From the NCBI GenBank assembly GCA_963573385.1, contig CAUYLG010005114.1, forward strand, positions 102,035-166,034: DNA of 64,000 nt, read 5' to 3'. Origin of the DNA: Cacajao melanocephalus. Taxonomy: Eukaryota > Chordata > Mammalia > Primates > Pitheciidae. The position numbers were made by a program, and so were the translations under genes. This document shows positions 1 through 12,031 of the stretch, piece after piece. The first letter of the stretch is position 1; each line of letters begins with the position of its first letter. The notes under the pieces were generated by a model. It saw only the letters and a program-made list of their open reading frames with translations, did not search any database and was not told the DNA's origin.

Positions 1-489
1 GGAGAAAGTGGAATTAGGTAAGTGAGAGCTGGGATGGAGATTCTATGGAGTAGGCATTTCAGGAAGAAAGACTAGTACAGGCTGAGACAGTCACACGGGC
101 AGGAGGTGAGTACTCCGTGTGGTGCAGGAAGAGACTGGATGGGTGTGTTGGGACTAATGGGGAACACCTCAGATGCTATCAGTCTTTCCAGTAGATCATT
201 GACTAAAACTGTAGGACACCACAGGATACAGAAGAATGCTTGGGAACACATTTGCTCAGAGATTCTGATTTTAGCGGAATGGCATAAGGCCATAAGGCTC
301 TCGTATTTGCATATTAAACGAGAACCTCAGGTTATTTTGAAGCAGGACAGCTGGGGACCACACTCTCTACAGACACTCTACAGCTGACATGGGATGGTAT
401 TAGGAAAGTGACATATGGAAGGACAGGGACTGGAGATGGGGCAGTATCCCAGAAATTTCACTCCCCAGAAGGCTTGCTTTAGACTAGAG
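1..489. other. XPO6 intron, no recognised element
   Basis: Unique-looking intronic DNA. Short open frames occur on both strands (for example 106-387) but they overlap each other, lack splice context and resemble nothing I know. I see no repeat family here. Confidence 0.6.
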
Positions 490-713
490 CAGGGGGTTAG
501 AAAACTATGGCCTTTGCCAAATCTGGCTTACTGACTGCTTTTGTAAATAAAGCTTTATTGAAACACAGCTACACTCATTGATTTACATATGGTCTAGGAC
601 TGCTTTTGTACTACAGCAGCAGAGTGGAGTAGTTGTGACAGAGTGTATATATGCCCTGCAAATCCTAAAATATATACACTCTGGTTTTTACAGAAAAGGT
701 CTGCCGACTCCTG
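490..713 (-). mobile_element. MER5A-like hAT-Charlie DNA transposon
   Basis: The stretch reads as the complement of a MER5-type element. It opens with CAGGGGGTTAG and closes with GCCGACTCCTG as imperfect inverted ends, and carries the typical 'aataaagctttattg' and 'cctaaaatat' blocks. Flanking octamers gactagag (482-489) and ctgtagag (714-721) share their last five bases, [14 protein letters not shown] a decayed 8-bp hAT target duplication. It is a non-autonomous relic with no coding capacity. Confidence 0.8.
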
Positions 714-1340
714 CTGTAGAGCATTCTTGAGCTGCAGATTAGGTAAATGATGGAAAGAGAATTTTCCTATGGTAGTTTTAAACTTTTAAAAAGTATATTT
801 CTTTCCTTTTTGACAATTCAGAGAAAGTTGTAAAGCGTCTCCCAAGAAAGATGCCGTTTTGCTTATAAATACAACTTGTACACAATTTCAGGAGTTTCAG
901 AGCCCCTCCTTTCAGCCCTGAGGAGCTCTACAAATGTGCTAGATAGACCGAAATTCTTACTCCTCCGGCTGACTTTGGTGTCCTTTCTCCTTATTTTGGT
1001 ATTTAGAACTTAAAGGGTTAACATCATTCTAAATACAAAATAAAATTTTAAATATAAAATACAAAATAACTCTGTGGTCACTATGTATTTCAAACTTTGA
1101 GTAACTGTATTTTCTTACTTTAAAGTACTAGCATATTTTTTTACCCAACTTCTTATTTTGAAAAAGTTCAAACCTGTAGAAAATGGGAGAAAGAGTAGAA
1201 TAAACACCCATGGACCTTTAGCCTAATCAATGATAAATATTTTGCCACGCTGGCTTTTGTTTCTTGTGCCCTCTCTGCACACATGCACACAATATATGAT
1301 TATTATTATTTTTTGCTGAGCCATTTGAAAATAAACTGCA

Positions 1341-1650
<310 letters not shown>

Positions 1651-2185
1651 TCACTTTACCGGTAAATCCTTCAGCCTAGAAATAAGTTCATTCAGCTTTA
1701 TAACTGTGGTAGCATTATCAGCCCTCAAATAATTTAATACATACAATAATGTCATCTCATATATAGTCCATATTCAGATTTCTTCAGTTGTTCCAAGAAT
1801 GTTTTTATATCTTTTTTTTTCTTTTTTCTTATATCTTTTTTTTTCTTGGATCCAAGGTCTAACTAATTATGAGCCACACATTTAATGTATATCCTGTAAT
1901 CTAGAACAGTTCACCCAGTGGTGTTTGTATGTCTGCATGTGCGTATGTGTGTGAGAGTGACTGAGGACCTTTTGCAGATCCAGACCTTAATTTCTTTTTA
2001 AAGCATATCCTACAATATGGATTTGTCTAATTATTTCCATTGTATTAGATTCAGTTTAAACGTTTTTAGCAAGGTTTCTGTGTAGGCAATGATATGCCTT
2101 TCCTCTTGCATCATGTCAGATGGCTGTTAATATCAAATTTCCCTATCATTGTTGATGTGGAGTTTGATTTTAAAATGGTGTCTAG

Positions 2186-2492
2186 GCTGGGCAGAGTGGC
2201 TTATGTTTGTAATCCCAGCACTTTGGGAGGCTGAAATGTGAAGATTGCTTGAGGCCAGGAGTTTGAGAGGAGCCTAGGCAATATACTGAGACCCCGTCCC
2301 TAGGAAAAAAAAAAAAAAATTAGCCAGACACAGTGATGCATGCCTATGGCCCCAGCCACTTAGGAGGCTGAGCCGGGAGGATTGCTTGAGCCCAGGAATT
2401 GGAGGCTACAGTGAGCTATGATCACGCCACTGCACTTCTGCCTGGTCAACAGAGTGAGACCCTGTCTCAGCAACATAGATAAGTAAATAAAG
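2186..2492 (+). mobile_element. Alu (old AluJ-like)
   Basis: Dimeric element with 'ggctgggcagagtggctta' at its head, a 14-A central linker near 2307 and a diverged tail. The high divergence and the 'gcttgaggccaggag' left arm suggest the J class. Confidence 0.92.
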
Positions 2493-2805
2493 TGGTATCT
2501 GCCTGTATCCTAATTCTGTCCACTGAAAGGCCATAGAAACAATGAGACTCCAGTAGCAATCTTACCCCTTATCCCCAGGTCTTGGTTTCTCAAATCCATT
2601 CTCCAGAGTGCCTTGGAGAAAAAGCTGAAGTCTGGGGCAGGGTGGTGGTGGACAATCTTGCCGAGTCTGCAAGTAAGGAAGTGCTCAGTGAATGTTGGGA
2701 ACATGTGAAGAGGATGCAGGGACCAGCTTGAAAGGGTTCTTCCAGGTATAATGAATTATACCAGTTTCAATGAAAAGAATCCAGGCATTCAAAGTGATTA
2801 ACAGG

Positions 2806-3105
2806 CCAGGCCAGGTGCGGTGCCTCATGCCTGCGATCCCAGCCCTTTGGGAGGCCGAGGCAGGAGGATCGCTTGAAGCCAGGAGTTTGAGACCAGCCTG
2901 GCCAACATAGTGAGATCCCATCTCTACAAAAAGTACAAAAATTAGCCTGGCATGGTAGCGTGTACCTGTAGTCCCAACTACTTGGTGGGCTGAGTCAGGA
3001 GCCCAGGAGGTTGAGGCTGCAGTGAGTCATGATTGTGCTACTGCACTCCAGCCTGGGCAACAGAGCATGATCCTGTCTCAAATAAACAAACAAATAAACA
3101 CAAGC
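2806..3105 (+). mobile_element. Alu (AluJ-like)
   Basis: Starts 'ggccaggtgcggtgcctc' and ends in a CAAATAAA-type tail. The 'gaggttgaggctgcagtgagtc' right arm marks an old copy. It is the last Alu before a 15-kb Alu-free stretch of XPO6. Confidence 0.93.
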
Positions 3106-3958
3106 CCAAAGCAATTAACAAAAAAAGGATGAGAGAAGGGAAACCTTCTTAGAGAAGAATGCCAACTAATGAGCAGAAAAGGAAAGATAGAAAAATTACC
3201 AATTCACAACCACCAATGTGATACTGATTTAGGCAGGGATCTTTAATAAGTGCCCAGACCATGAAGAGCAGTGTCTTTGTGTCACCTCATAGTAGTATCA
3301 CCTTACAACTTAATAATTATTACCAAAAGGTAATTATGTTTAGGTATGTTAGAAGGCCTGGTGTTTTGAAGCTCCGAGACAGCTGTCTCTGCTTGCTTAA
3401 GATTGATTATCATATTTGATAAATTGCATACTTTCTTGATATATATTTTGTTGCATGTATGCAATCAACAAGGCACAGTCTTAGTCAACTCTGTTATCCC
3501 CTAGCCAGGTAGAATGTATGGTGCAATGGAAACTTAAAAACCTTACATCAAAGCTGTTTTTAAAGCTGTCATACCTGGCAGTTGTCTGCACTTTGGTCTG
3601 CAGCTATGAATGTTAAATTTGTACTAGTTCTGAAATCAACACGTGATCACTTAAGTTCTTTGATTTTGTTTTTATAATTTACCTTGCTCTCAGGTGAGCA
3701 TGTGTCACAGAAAGATTGAATAAGATTCAGCAGACATTTACGAACTGCCCCTGTGTTCTAGTCAGTGGTGGCAATATTTAGATGATGAATATGTTAGCTT
3801 TAGGTTCTACGTGAACGAGTAAATGATTTCTGCGCTGTTGCCCATGTCTTAGAACAGCAAGTGCAGTGGATGCAATTCTTACCTCCTATGAAAATGAGTT
3901 GACCACTAGTGTATTTTCACCTTAACCTTTAAAATCACATCTTCTTTTCTTTCTGCAG
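3106..3958. other. XPO6 intron, mostly unique
   Basis: No clear repeat or gene. A pyrimidine tract (cttcttttctttctgcag) at the right end is the acceptor for the first exon in the window. Confidence 0.6.
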
Positions 3959-4103
3959 GCATGCTCAGTCCCTGGCTGCGCTGCAGGCTTACTCTCACTG
4001 GTTAGCGCAGTATTGCAGTGAAGCTCACCGGCAGAACACGCAGCAGTTTGTGACACTCATCTCTACTACCATGGATGCAATCACACCTCTAATCAGCACC
4101 AAG
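3959..4103 (+). CDS. XPO6: XPO6 coding exon 1 of 10 in window
   Basis: 145 bp; the first base completes a codon begun in the previous exon, followed by 48 codons (about residues 621-668). It reads HAQSLAALQAYSHWLAQ and later QQFVTLISTTMDAITPL, an amphipathic helical pair typical of HEAT repeats. The acceptor is strong. The donor AAG|gtctca departs from the gtaagt consensus at +3 to +6 and is the weakest in the window, yet the frame runs directly into VQDK at 8058. The exon carries 'SEAHRQ' in mid-sequence. Confidence 0.95.
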
Positions 4104-4269
4104 GTCTCAAAACAGCAAAGCCTACACCTTTTATCTAACTCTCTGTCTCTCCTTCTGTTCCTATACCCATTTACTAGAAAATCTAAATAGGACATAGAGT
4201 TAGACCCATAAATCTTTCTATGGTTATACAACTGTGTTGTTTCATGTTCCTTTTTAGTTGTAGCCCACG

Positions 4270-4442
4270 TGCATTCTAATACAACTTCACTTTTTTAGTT
4301 CTCTAAGTTTCACATGACTACATGCTCATTGTGAAAAAGTAAAATACCGCTCAGATTTCCAGGCTAAAAAGTTGTGATACTCCAGTCCCTTCCTCTGAAA
4401 CATTTCCTTCTGGCGGTGAGCGTCGTTGGGCATTTGGTTGTG
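4270..4442. mobile_element. Possible L1/L2-like remnant, left flank of Tigger1
   Basis: The text 'actacatgctcattgtg' and what follows resembles a LINE 3' region that resumes after Tigger1 near 6750-7080 ('gattcctggaagtggaatt'). If so, the Tigger1 landed in an older LINE. Assignment is tentative. Confidence 0.4.
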
Positions 4443-6747
4443 CAGGCACACCTTGTTTTATTGGACTTCCCTTTATTGCGCTTCACAGAGACTGTGTTTT
4501 TTCCAAATTGAAGGCTTATGGCAACCCTGCATTCAGCAAATCTGTCAGCACCATTTTTTCGACAGCATTTGGTGGTTCCGTGTGTCACATTTTGGTAATT
4601 GTTAGAATATTTCTAACTTTTTCATTACTGTATCTTACAGTGATTTGTGATGAGTGATCTTTAATGTTACTATTGTAATTATTTTGGGGTGCCACAAACC
4701 AAAGAGGGCAAACTTGATTGATAAATATGTGTTCTGACTGCCCCACTGACTGGAGGCTTCCCCGTCTTACTGTGTTTAGGCCTCCCTACTCCCTGAGGCA
4801 TTTAATAACCCTACAGTGATCTCTGTGTGTTCAAGTGAAAGGAAGAGTCACATGTCTCTTACTTTAAATCAAAATCTAGAAATGATGAAGCTTAGTGATG
4901 AAGGCATGTCAAAAGCGAGGACAGGCCAAAGGCTCTTGAGCTAAACAGTTAGCCAAGTTATGAATGCAAAGGAAAAGTTCCTAGATTAAAAGTTCTGCTC
5001 CAGTGAACACAAGAGTGATGAGAAAGCAAAACAGCCTTGTTGCTGATGTGGGGAATGTTTCAGTGCTTTGGATAGACCAAATCAGCCACAACATTCCCTC
5101 AAGCCAAAGGCAGACCCAGATGAGGCCCTTCAATTCTGTGAAATCTGAGAGAGGTGAGGAAGCTACAGAAGAGAAGTTGGAAGCTAACACAGGTTGGTTC
5201 ATGAGGTTTAAGGAGAGAAGCCATCTCCATAACATAACAATGCAGGGTGAAGCAGCAAGTGCTGTTGGAGAAGCTGCAGCAAGTTCTTCAGAAGCTCTAG
5301 ATAAGATCATTGATGAAGGTGGCTACACTCACCAACAGATTTTCATTGTAAATGAGACAGCTTTATATTGGAAGAAGGTGCCGTCTGGGACTTCCATAGC
5401 TAGAGAGGAGGAGTCAGTGCTTAGCTTCAGAGGACAGGCCAACTCTTTCGTCAGGGGGTGACTGCAGCTCTTGGAGCCAGTGCTCATGTGTCATTCTGAA
5501 AATCTTAGGGCCCTTAAGAATTATGCTGAATCTACTGTGCCTGTCTCTATAAATGGAACAACAAAGCCTGAATGACAGCACCTGTGTTTACATCATGGTT
5601 TACTGAATATTTTAAGCTCATTTTTGAGACCTGCTCAGAAATAAAGATTCCTTTTGAAACACTACTGCTGATTGGAATGCACCTGGTTACCTGAGGGCTC
5701 TGATGGAGATGTTCAGAGATATTAATGTTTCCATGCCTGCTAACACAACATCCATTCTCCAGTTCTGCAACCCATGGATCAAGGAGTAATTTTGGCTTTC
5801 AGGTCTTACTATTTCAGAAATACATTTCATAAGGCAATAGCTGCCATAGATAGTGGTTCCTCCAGTGGATCTGGGCAAGTAAATTGAAAACTTGGGAAGG
5901 ATTCACCATTCTAGATACCATTAAGGACATTCTTGATTCACAGAAGCAGATCAAAATAACAGCGTTAATAGTAGTTTGGAAGAATTTGATTCCTACCCTC
6001 ATGCATGACTTTGAGGGGTTCAGGACTTCAGTGGAGAATGTAGCTGCAGATGTGGAAAGAACAAGAGAACTAGAAGTGGACCCTAAAAATGGAATGGAAT
6101 TGCTGCAATCTCAGGATCAAACTTAAACAGAAGAGGACTTGCTTCTTATACATGAGCAAAGAAAGTTGGTTTTGGAGATGGGGTTGACTGGTGAAGATGC
6201 TGTGAACATTGTTGAAATAACAACAGAGGAGTAGAATAACACATAAACTTAGTTGATAAAGCAGCAGCAGGGTTTGAGAGGATTGACTCCAACTTCTAAA
6301 GAAGTTCTGCTGTGGGCAGAATGCTGTGAAACAGCACCGCATGCTCCGGAGAAATATTTCATGAAAGGAAGTCCGTCGATGCAGCAAACTTCATTGTTGT
6401 CTTATTTTAAGGAATTGCCACACCTACCCCAACTTTGGACAACCAGCACCCTGTTCAGTCAGCAGGGATCACCTTCAAGGCAAGACCCTTCAGCAACAAA
6501 AAGATTTCCGCTCTGAAGGCTCAGATGATTGTTAGCATTTTTAGCAATAAACTGCTTTTTAATTAAGATATGTACATTGTTTTCTTAGACATAATGCTGT
6601 TGCACACTTTATAGACTACAGAATAGTGTAAACAAAACTTTCCTATGCGCTGGGAAACAAAACAATGCGTGTGCCTTGCGTTATTGCAATCTTTGCTTTA
6701 TTGTGGTGGTCTGGAGCTGAACCTGCAATGTCTCCGAGGTATGCCTG
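4443..6747 (+). mobile_element. Tigger1 (TcMar-Tigger, pogo-like) DNA transposon, nearly full length
   Basis: About 2.3 kb against a consensus of about 2.4 kb. The ends are inverted repeats: CAGGCACACCTTG at the left, and the right end read in complement gives CAGGCATACCTCGGAG. A TA follows the right end (6748-6749) and a decayed TG precedes the left, matching the TA target of this superfamily. Transposase pieces read on the + strand at about 4840-5461, 5884-6126 and 6253-6516, interrupted by stops and frameshifts. The element lies wholly inside the intron between the first two XPO6 exons of the window and is dead. Confidence 0.93.
4840..6520 (+). pseudogene. Broken Tigger1 transposase
   Basis: The longest open piece (5003-5461, 152 codons) holds the CENP-B-like region with [14 protein letters not shown] and continues to the start of the DDE domain ([18 protein letters not shown], where the asparagine stands in the place family members usually carry the first catalytic Asp). 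The remaining catalytic region is scattered over later frames (for example 5884-6126). Several stops make it non-coding today. Tigger transposases cut and paste at TA sites and are related to CENPB and the POGK/TIGD genes. Confidence 0.85.
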
Positions 6748-6749
6748 TA

Positions 6750-7090
6750 TATCCTTCCAGACTTTTTTCTCTTTTTATGTAATAAGTAGTAAATAAGTTT
6801 GTAGACAGCTAGAGATATAGCTGCTTTTGCCTGACAGTATGCCTTGGTTTTCCTTTACGTATGTAGAGCAACTTCAGATTTTCAAAATGCCCAATGCTTT
6901 TCTTTTGTGGGGATGTAAAATAATTTCCCTATTGATAGAAATGAGCTCCTTTTATGTCTATCTTACATATGTTAGTGGGCCTGTAGGATAGATTCCTGGA
7001 AGTGGAATTACTGAGTCAAAGGTTATATCCATGTAAAAACTGGACAGATTCTATTATGTTATCCTCCAAGTCTGACGATTTATATTACTA
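6750..7090. mobile_element. Possible LINE 3' remnant, right flank of Tigger1
   Basis: Contains 'gattcctggaagtggaat' and 'gagtcaaaggttat', phrases common in old L1M or L2 3' regions. This is a tentative continuation of the segment left of Tigger1. Confidence 0.4.
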
Positions 7091-8057
7091 GAGCATATAT
7101 GTGCTTATTCTTTGAATTTTTTTCTTGTAGTATTAGTCATACGTAGCATTTTATACATTTTAAACAATGTATTGTTTTAATAAGAACAATGTATTGCTTT
7201 CCATAAATTTATGTTGTATTTATAATTTTATAAAAGCATTCTATCCCATCAGGAGTATGTTTCATTATTTTCCTAGCCATCGCCGGACTTCTAGGCTGCC
7301 TCCCTTAAGAAAAAATAACATTACAAAGAATTCTGAAATGCATGTATTCGTGAATGTAGCTTTACCCTTTTGGGTAATCTTCTTAGAGTAAGTGGAGATT
7401 TAGGGTTAAAGGTTAGGAATATTTTGTGGCTCTGGGAAATCATAGTAATTTTCTTTTCCTAAGTAATTCTGCCTGTCCTGACTTTTTGGTATGCTGTTTT
7501 TACCATAGTCCTACCTGCATTAGGTCTCATCTATAACTCGTTTTCTCCTTTGCTAAATTTGAAAGTGACAGTGGTAATTGAACCAAGTATTTGATAGGCA
7601 TGCTGAAGGGAAAGCAGTATGAGAAACTGGCTTGAGTGTTAAGGTACAGAAAGGTGGGGGGCTCAGGGAGATCTTGGCTCTGCTGGAGCAAGAGGAATGA
7701 GGTGAAGAATCCCAGGACTTGGATGACATGCCCGGAGTGTGCCAGGGGGTGTGATTTAATAGCTGATAGAGAGCCACTGGAGACTCTGAGCTGAGAAGTG
7801 CCTGAGTTCAAGGCTGCCCGTGACTGTGAAGGAGGAATGGGAGGAGGTGATAACGGCTTGCGGCAAGAGCTGTGGACATGACAGAGAACATGGGCTTCTC
7901 TTGTGAGTCATCATAGGAAAAATTCTTGAGCTAGATAGAGCCTAGGTGGTATAATTTGGAAACCAAGAACCACACGTAGCTTGTGGCTGCCTCAGCAAAG
8001 TTGGAATCACAGTCTCACAGGGATACCGTGAACTGACGTGCCCTCTTCCCTCTGCAG
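7091..8057. other. XPO6 intron, no recognised element
   Basis: A+T-rich then mixed unique sequence. Short open frames on the minus strand (7527-7811) overlap in two frames and look like chance. It ends in the acceptor ttccctctgcag before 8058. Confidence 0.6.
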
Positions 8058-8204
8058 GTCCAAGACAAGTTGCTGCTATCTGCGTGCCACTTACTGGTCT
8101 CACTGGCCACCACCGTGCGGCCTGTCTTTCTGATCAGCATCCCTGCAGTGCAGAAAGTATTCAACAGAATCACTGATGCCTCTGCCCAGCGACTTGTGGA
8201 TAAG
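8058..8204 (+). CDS. XPO6: XPO6 coding exon 2 of 10 in window
   Basis: 147 bp, 49 codons, phase 0 at both ends (about residues 669-717). It begins VQDKLLLSACHLLVSL and ends DASAQRLVDK. The leucine and valine pattern fits HEAT helices. The donor is AAG|gtgagg. Being symmetric in phase, it could be skipped without a frameshift. Confidence 0.96.
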
Positions 8205-9120
8205 GTGAGGCCCCAGAGCTCCCCCCCGGATCCTCAGGGCTGTGTGGCTGAGACTCGTGGAAGCGGAGGAAGAAGAGGCCTTTGATTTTGTACTCAGAGC
8301 TTACAGGTCGTGCCAACGTAGACAGATTTCTTATATGTGTGGCACTGACACAGCCTCACTGATTCTTATCGTGCCCATTCTGAGGCAGTCAGTGTGCTGA
8401 TTCAGGCGTGAATAAAAGCACCTCCCAGTGTACTTAGAAAGGTTTTGCTGCTTTGCAGCCTGGTAATTTTGGCCAGTGTTGTGAGTTCTCTTTGCGTTCT
8501 TTCTGATTCAGCCCAGTCTGGTTTTTGTTGTCACTGTTACGTGTGTGTTCTTTGGCGTTGAGAAGTGCCGGGCAAGGCTGTTTTCTTAGAATCCGCAAAG
8601 GAGGCTCAGGCTAGAAGTTTAAGAACCACCTAACAGAAGGAGGGCAGGAGGGCTTGAAGCAGGTACCTAAGAGCACCAGGATTGTGAGTACATTGCTTCT
8701 GACCTGGTGCTAGGGGCGTGGATTGTCAGGGATTCTCCTGCAGTCCTGCTCTAAGTAGCTTCTCAGAGGACGCAGAAGCCACTATCTGAGTGATGCCTGA
8801 GATTCAGTGTCTGCAGTGTTACTTCTTTCTCTCTAACGCTTCAACTATGAGATTAAGAGAGGAAGCAAGAGCCCCAGGAATGATGATTGAGGTTGGCTGT
8901 GGGTTATGCTAGACCTAGACATGGTGTTATCACATCATTTGATTTTCCTCTCCAATTTGCCTTCCAGTTGGACCAGAGGCCCTGCCCAGGTTGTAAGAAG
9001 CGAGCCTGGGGGCTAGGGCTCAAAATGTGCAGCCAGCGGGCACCAAAGGCTGTGCTGGGCATGCTGCGTGCTGTCCTTGGCTCTTTGATCTCTGATGGAT
9101 TCCTCTGGGGTTTCTTGTAG
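8205..9120. other. XPO6 intron, no recognised element
   Basis: Unique-looking sequence of about 0.9 kb without a repeat I can name. The acceptor is tggggtttcttgtag before 9121. Confidence 0.6.
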
Positions 9121-9310
9121 GCCCAGGTGTTGGTGTGCCGAGCTCTCTCTAACATCTTGCTGCTTCCATGGCCAAACCTTCCAGAGAATGAGCAGCAGTG
9201 GCCTGTGCGCTCCATCAACCACGCCAGCCTCATCTCTGCACTGTCCCGGGACTATCGCAACCTGAAGCCCAGTGCTGTTGCCCCACAGAGAAAGATGCCA
9301 CTGGATGGCA
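9121..9310 (+). CDS. XPO6: XPO6 coding exon 3 of 10 in window
   Basis: 190 bp, 63 codons plus one base (about residues 718-780). It starts AQVLVCRALSNILLLPWPN and includes NEQQWPVRSINHASLIS. It ends ...KMPLDG plus the first base of a threonine codon, then the consensus donor gtaagt. The stretch around DYRNLKPSAVAPQRKM is hydrophilic and is probably a loop between HEAT repeats. Confidence 0.96.
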
Positions 9311-10350
9311 GTAAGTGACCCCTAGGCTGGGACAGCTGGGGAAGGAGGTAGGCAGGCAGTGAACTTCTTTGCGGCAGATGAGATTTGCCCTGGAGGCTCC
9401 TGAGGTGATTGTTTTTGTCCCCAGTCACACAAAGGCTGAGCAGGAAGTCACACTCAGGGTTGGAATCCTGCTACCTATGGAATTCACTTAAGACAGCAGG
9501 TGGACCTATTTCCCAAATGCAGACTGTCCCTTCTCTTACTTAAAATGTAAAAAATGCTGGAGCCCTAAGAAGAAATGGAAGACACTGGTGATGGTGCCTT
9601 CCATCGATAAAATATACTTAAAGTGGTTATTGTTCTATTTTAGATGCTTGTGTGAGCAAGCAGAGCAGTTGGGAAAATGATGCGCTCAAGAACTGTCTTT
9701 GCAGATTGGTTTCAGTCTTTTTCCAAATACAGATACTACTGAGGTTTTGAAAGAGCTTGGTTTCTTAAAAAAATGGCACTTGAAGTTTGCTTGTTTATAT
9801 TAAAGAAAGAGGGAGAAAAATGAATAAGGAGAACTCTGGTTTAAGTGTAACGCATCAGATTTCTTGGAAAAATCTCTCTGAAATAACAAATAGTACTGTT
9901 TTAAAAATACAGTCTCTTTTCACAAAAAGAAAATAATAGAACATTAGGTGGTGCCATTTATAGAATGTCAGCAAAAATGCTTTGTGAAGTGTCAGAAATA
10001 GTAATAAATACTGTGCTCTTTTTAAAAAACACACTTTTATAACCAGGAAGATTAACATATTCATAGTGTACAAATATATTAGAATAATATAAAGAAGGAA
10101 AAAGTAACTCCTAAATCTGACTCGTTTTAACGTTTTAGAAAGTAACCATTTTAACCATGCTTTCTTCTTACCTTCCCTTTCTGTTTTAAAATATGCTTCA
10201 TGGTTATGTAGCTGGATGAGAGTAGCTGACATATTGAGGGTATACTCTGTACTAGGCTCTTGCCTTGGTGATCCATCATCAAGTCTCTGGCTATGCCAGC
10301 ATCAGCTTTCAAAGTCTGGTGGTGTTCTGGTCCTAGTTCTAAGTATTTTT
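9311..10350. other. XPO6 intron, A+T-rich, nothing certain
   Basis: The half from 9750 to 10200 is A+T-rich and may be an old LINE relic, but I cannot name it. A minus-strand open frame at 9855-10232 is low in complexity (Phe/Leu/Lys-rich) and looks like chance. Confidence 0.5.
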
Positions 10351-10354
10351 CAAA

Positions 10355-10482
10355 AATCAGTAGTTCATTCAGTTCTCACATCAGCCTTATGAGTTTGGTC
10401 TGTTATTATCTTGATTGATGATTAGCATGAGGAAGCTGAGGTCTGGAAGATTAAGGAACTTGTCCAGGGCTTGCATCTAGCT
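10355..10482 (-). repeat. MIR (tRNA-derived SINE)
   Basis: The complement of the MIR core: 'gagtttggtctgttattat', 'gaggaagctgaggtctgg' and 'cttgtccagggcttgcat' correspond to the usual 'cccattttacagatgagg ... cttgcccaaggtcac' order. Heavily diverged. Confidence 0.7.
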
Positions 10483-10914
10483 GTTGTGGAGTCATGCTTT
10501 ATCATGTGTAATGGTCTCCTTTCCACACTTTATCTTACCATGGGAGTTATGTCAGTCTGCATGGGTGAGGATATGCTCAGTGGTAACAGCCCCAAAAGTG
10601 AAGTGGCTTAATACAAGAAGAAAGAGGATTTGTTGCTCATACTACATGTCCAGTTTGGGTCACGCACGGTGGGGAGGTCATGTAACGACCCAGGCTGAGG
10701 AAGGCTTCATTTCAGTGTGTGTGCTCTGGAAGGATTGTGGTGAATTGCATAGTGGTTCTTAAAGCTTTTGCCCTACTTCCTACTTCCACTTCTGTTTCCT
10801 TGGCCAGAGCCAGCTACATGGCCCTGGCTTAACTCAGAGGGCAGGGAAGTATGATGTCACCGTGTGCTGAACGGATTTGCGGTGTAGTATATGGATGACG
10901 TCTTCAGTGAGCAT

Positions 10915-11030
10915 AAAGCTCACATTTGTGCTGACTGTGTGCAGGCACTGATTGAGCACGTCATATACATTATTTCATGTAACTTCCGGTGTAACGCTGT
11001 GAGGTATGTCTTATCCTCATTCCGCAGTGT
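10915..11030 (-). repeat. MIR fragment
   Basis: 'tgactgtgtgcaggcactga', 'attatttcatgtaa' and 'gctgtgaggtatgtc' follow the antisense MIR order (size class, cattatctcatttaat, tgaggtaggt). Confidence 0.65.
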
Positions 11031-11049
11031 TGAAATGAAGTTTGGAAAG

Positions 11050-11560
11050 TTTCATTTTTCCCATCTCAACTTTATATTTTGTTTCTCAAACCAACAGAAT
11101 AGCCAAAGGAATAGGAAAATTAATAACTGCATCTCTTTCACCCAGATTCACTAATTGTGAATGTTTTGCCATGTTTGTGCTCTCTTCTCTGCAACACACT
11201 TTCTTAAAACCCAGCTATTTAAGCTGCAGATAATTGACACTTGGTCCCTGAATACTTAACCTTTGTATCTATACAGAACAAGACGTTAAACATCGTTGCA
11301 GTCATGTTATTTAACATGTAGCCACATTAACATTTTCCCCAGTTGTTACCGAATTGTGCTTTTGCTTTTAAAAAATCTAGGCTGTAATCTAGGATGGTTT
11401 CATTGTGTTGGGTTGTTGTATCTCTTTAGTCTCCTTTGATGCAGAAAGCCAGCCCTGGTTTTTGTCCTTGACGACAGTGGCCTTTTTGAAGAGTCCAGGC
11501 CTGTTTTCCTGTAGCATGTCTCATAGCCTTCTTTTGCCTGATTGTTTCCAGTAGATTGTG
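11050..11560. mobile_element. Old L1M-type LINE 3' end
   Basis: Contains 'ttcacccagattcactaatt', 'gaatgttttgcc', 'gtatctctttagtctccttt' and 'tttttgaagagtccaggcc', the same order found in L1M 3' ends and in the relic at 1120-2520. Strand not decided. A minus-strand open frame over 11426-11881 falls mostly in it and is not a gene. Confidence 0.6.
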
Positions 11561-11810
11561 GTGTAGTGGTGCGTGTTCGTGTTTGTATTTCCTCTTGCAT
11601 TGCTTCTGTTTGTCCCATCCTTGGTGGTGCTCAGCCTGGGCGCCTGTTTGGAGTAGGACCTGCCAGTCTGTCCATTGGGAAGGTGCTTGGCAGGTGTAAT
11701 TGCTCAGGACCATAGAGACAGTGGGTGCGGTCAAGAGTTGGACTTGGGTCTGAATGGCTCCAGCTCCTGTGTTCTGTACGACTTGGCTGCATTGCCTCTT
11801 TCTGCTTGAA

Positions 11811-11837
11811 AACAACAACAACAACAACAACAACAAA
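11811..11837 (+). repeat. (CAA)n microsatellite
   Basis: About nine AAC/CAA units ending in AAAAAGG, intronic. Confidence 0.95.
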
Positions 11838-12031
11838 AAGGTTTGTAATGGTTTTATAATGTCCTGTCCCATGGAATACAACAGTTACCTACCCATTCTC
11901 CTGTTATTACATACTTATAGTGCTTTCACTTTTTTACTTCTACATTTTTGTAAATATATCTTTTGTCCTCGTTTCAATTTCCTTAAATGCCTGAGGTCGG
12001 CTTTTGGTTTCTTGACTGTTGGTTTTTCTCC

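Noticed and set aside
5003..5461. Intact transposase gene
   Set aside because: Flanking frames of the Tigger1 are broken by stops and shifts, the first catalytic residue appears replaced and no full DDE domain remains open.
11426..11881. 151-codon minus-strand frame
   Set aside because: It overlaps an L1M 3' end and the CAA microsatellite.
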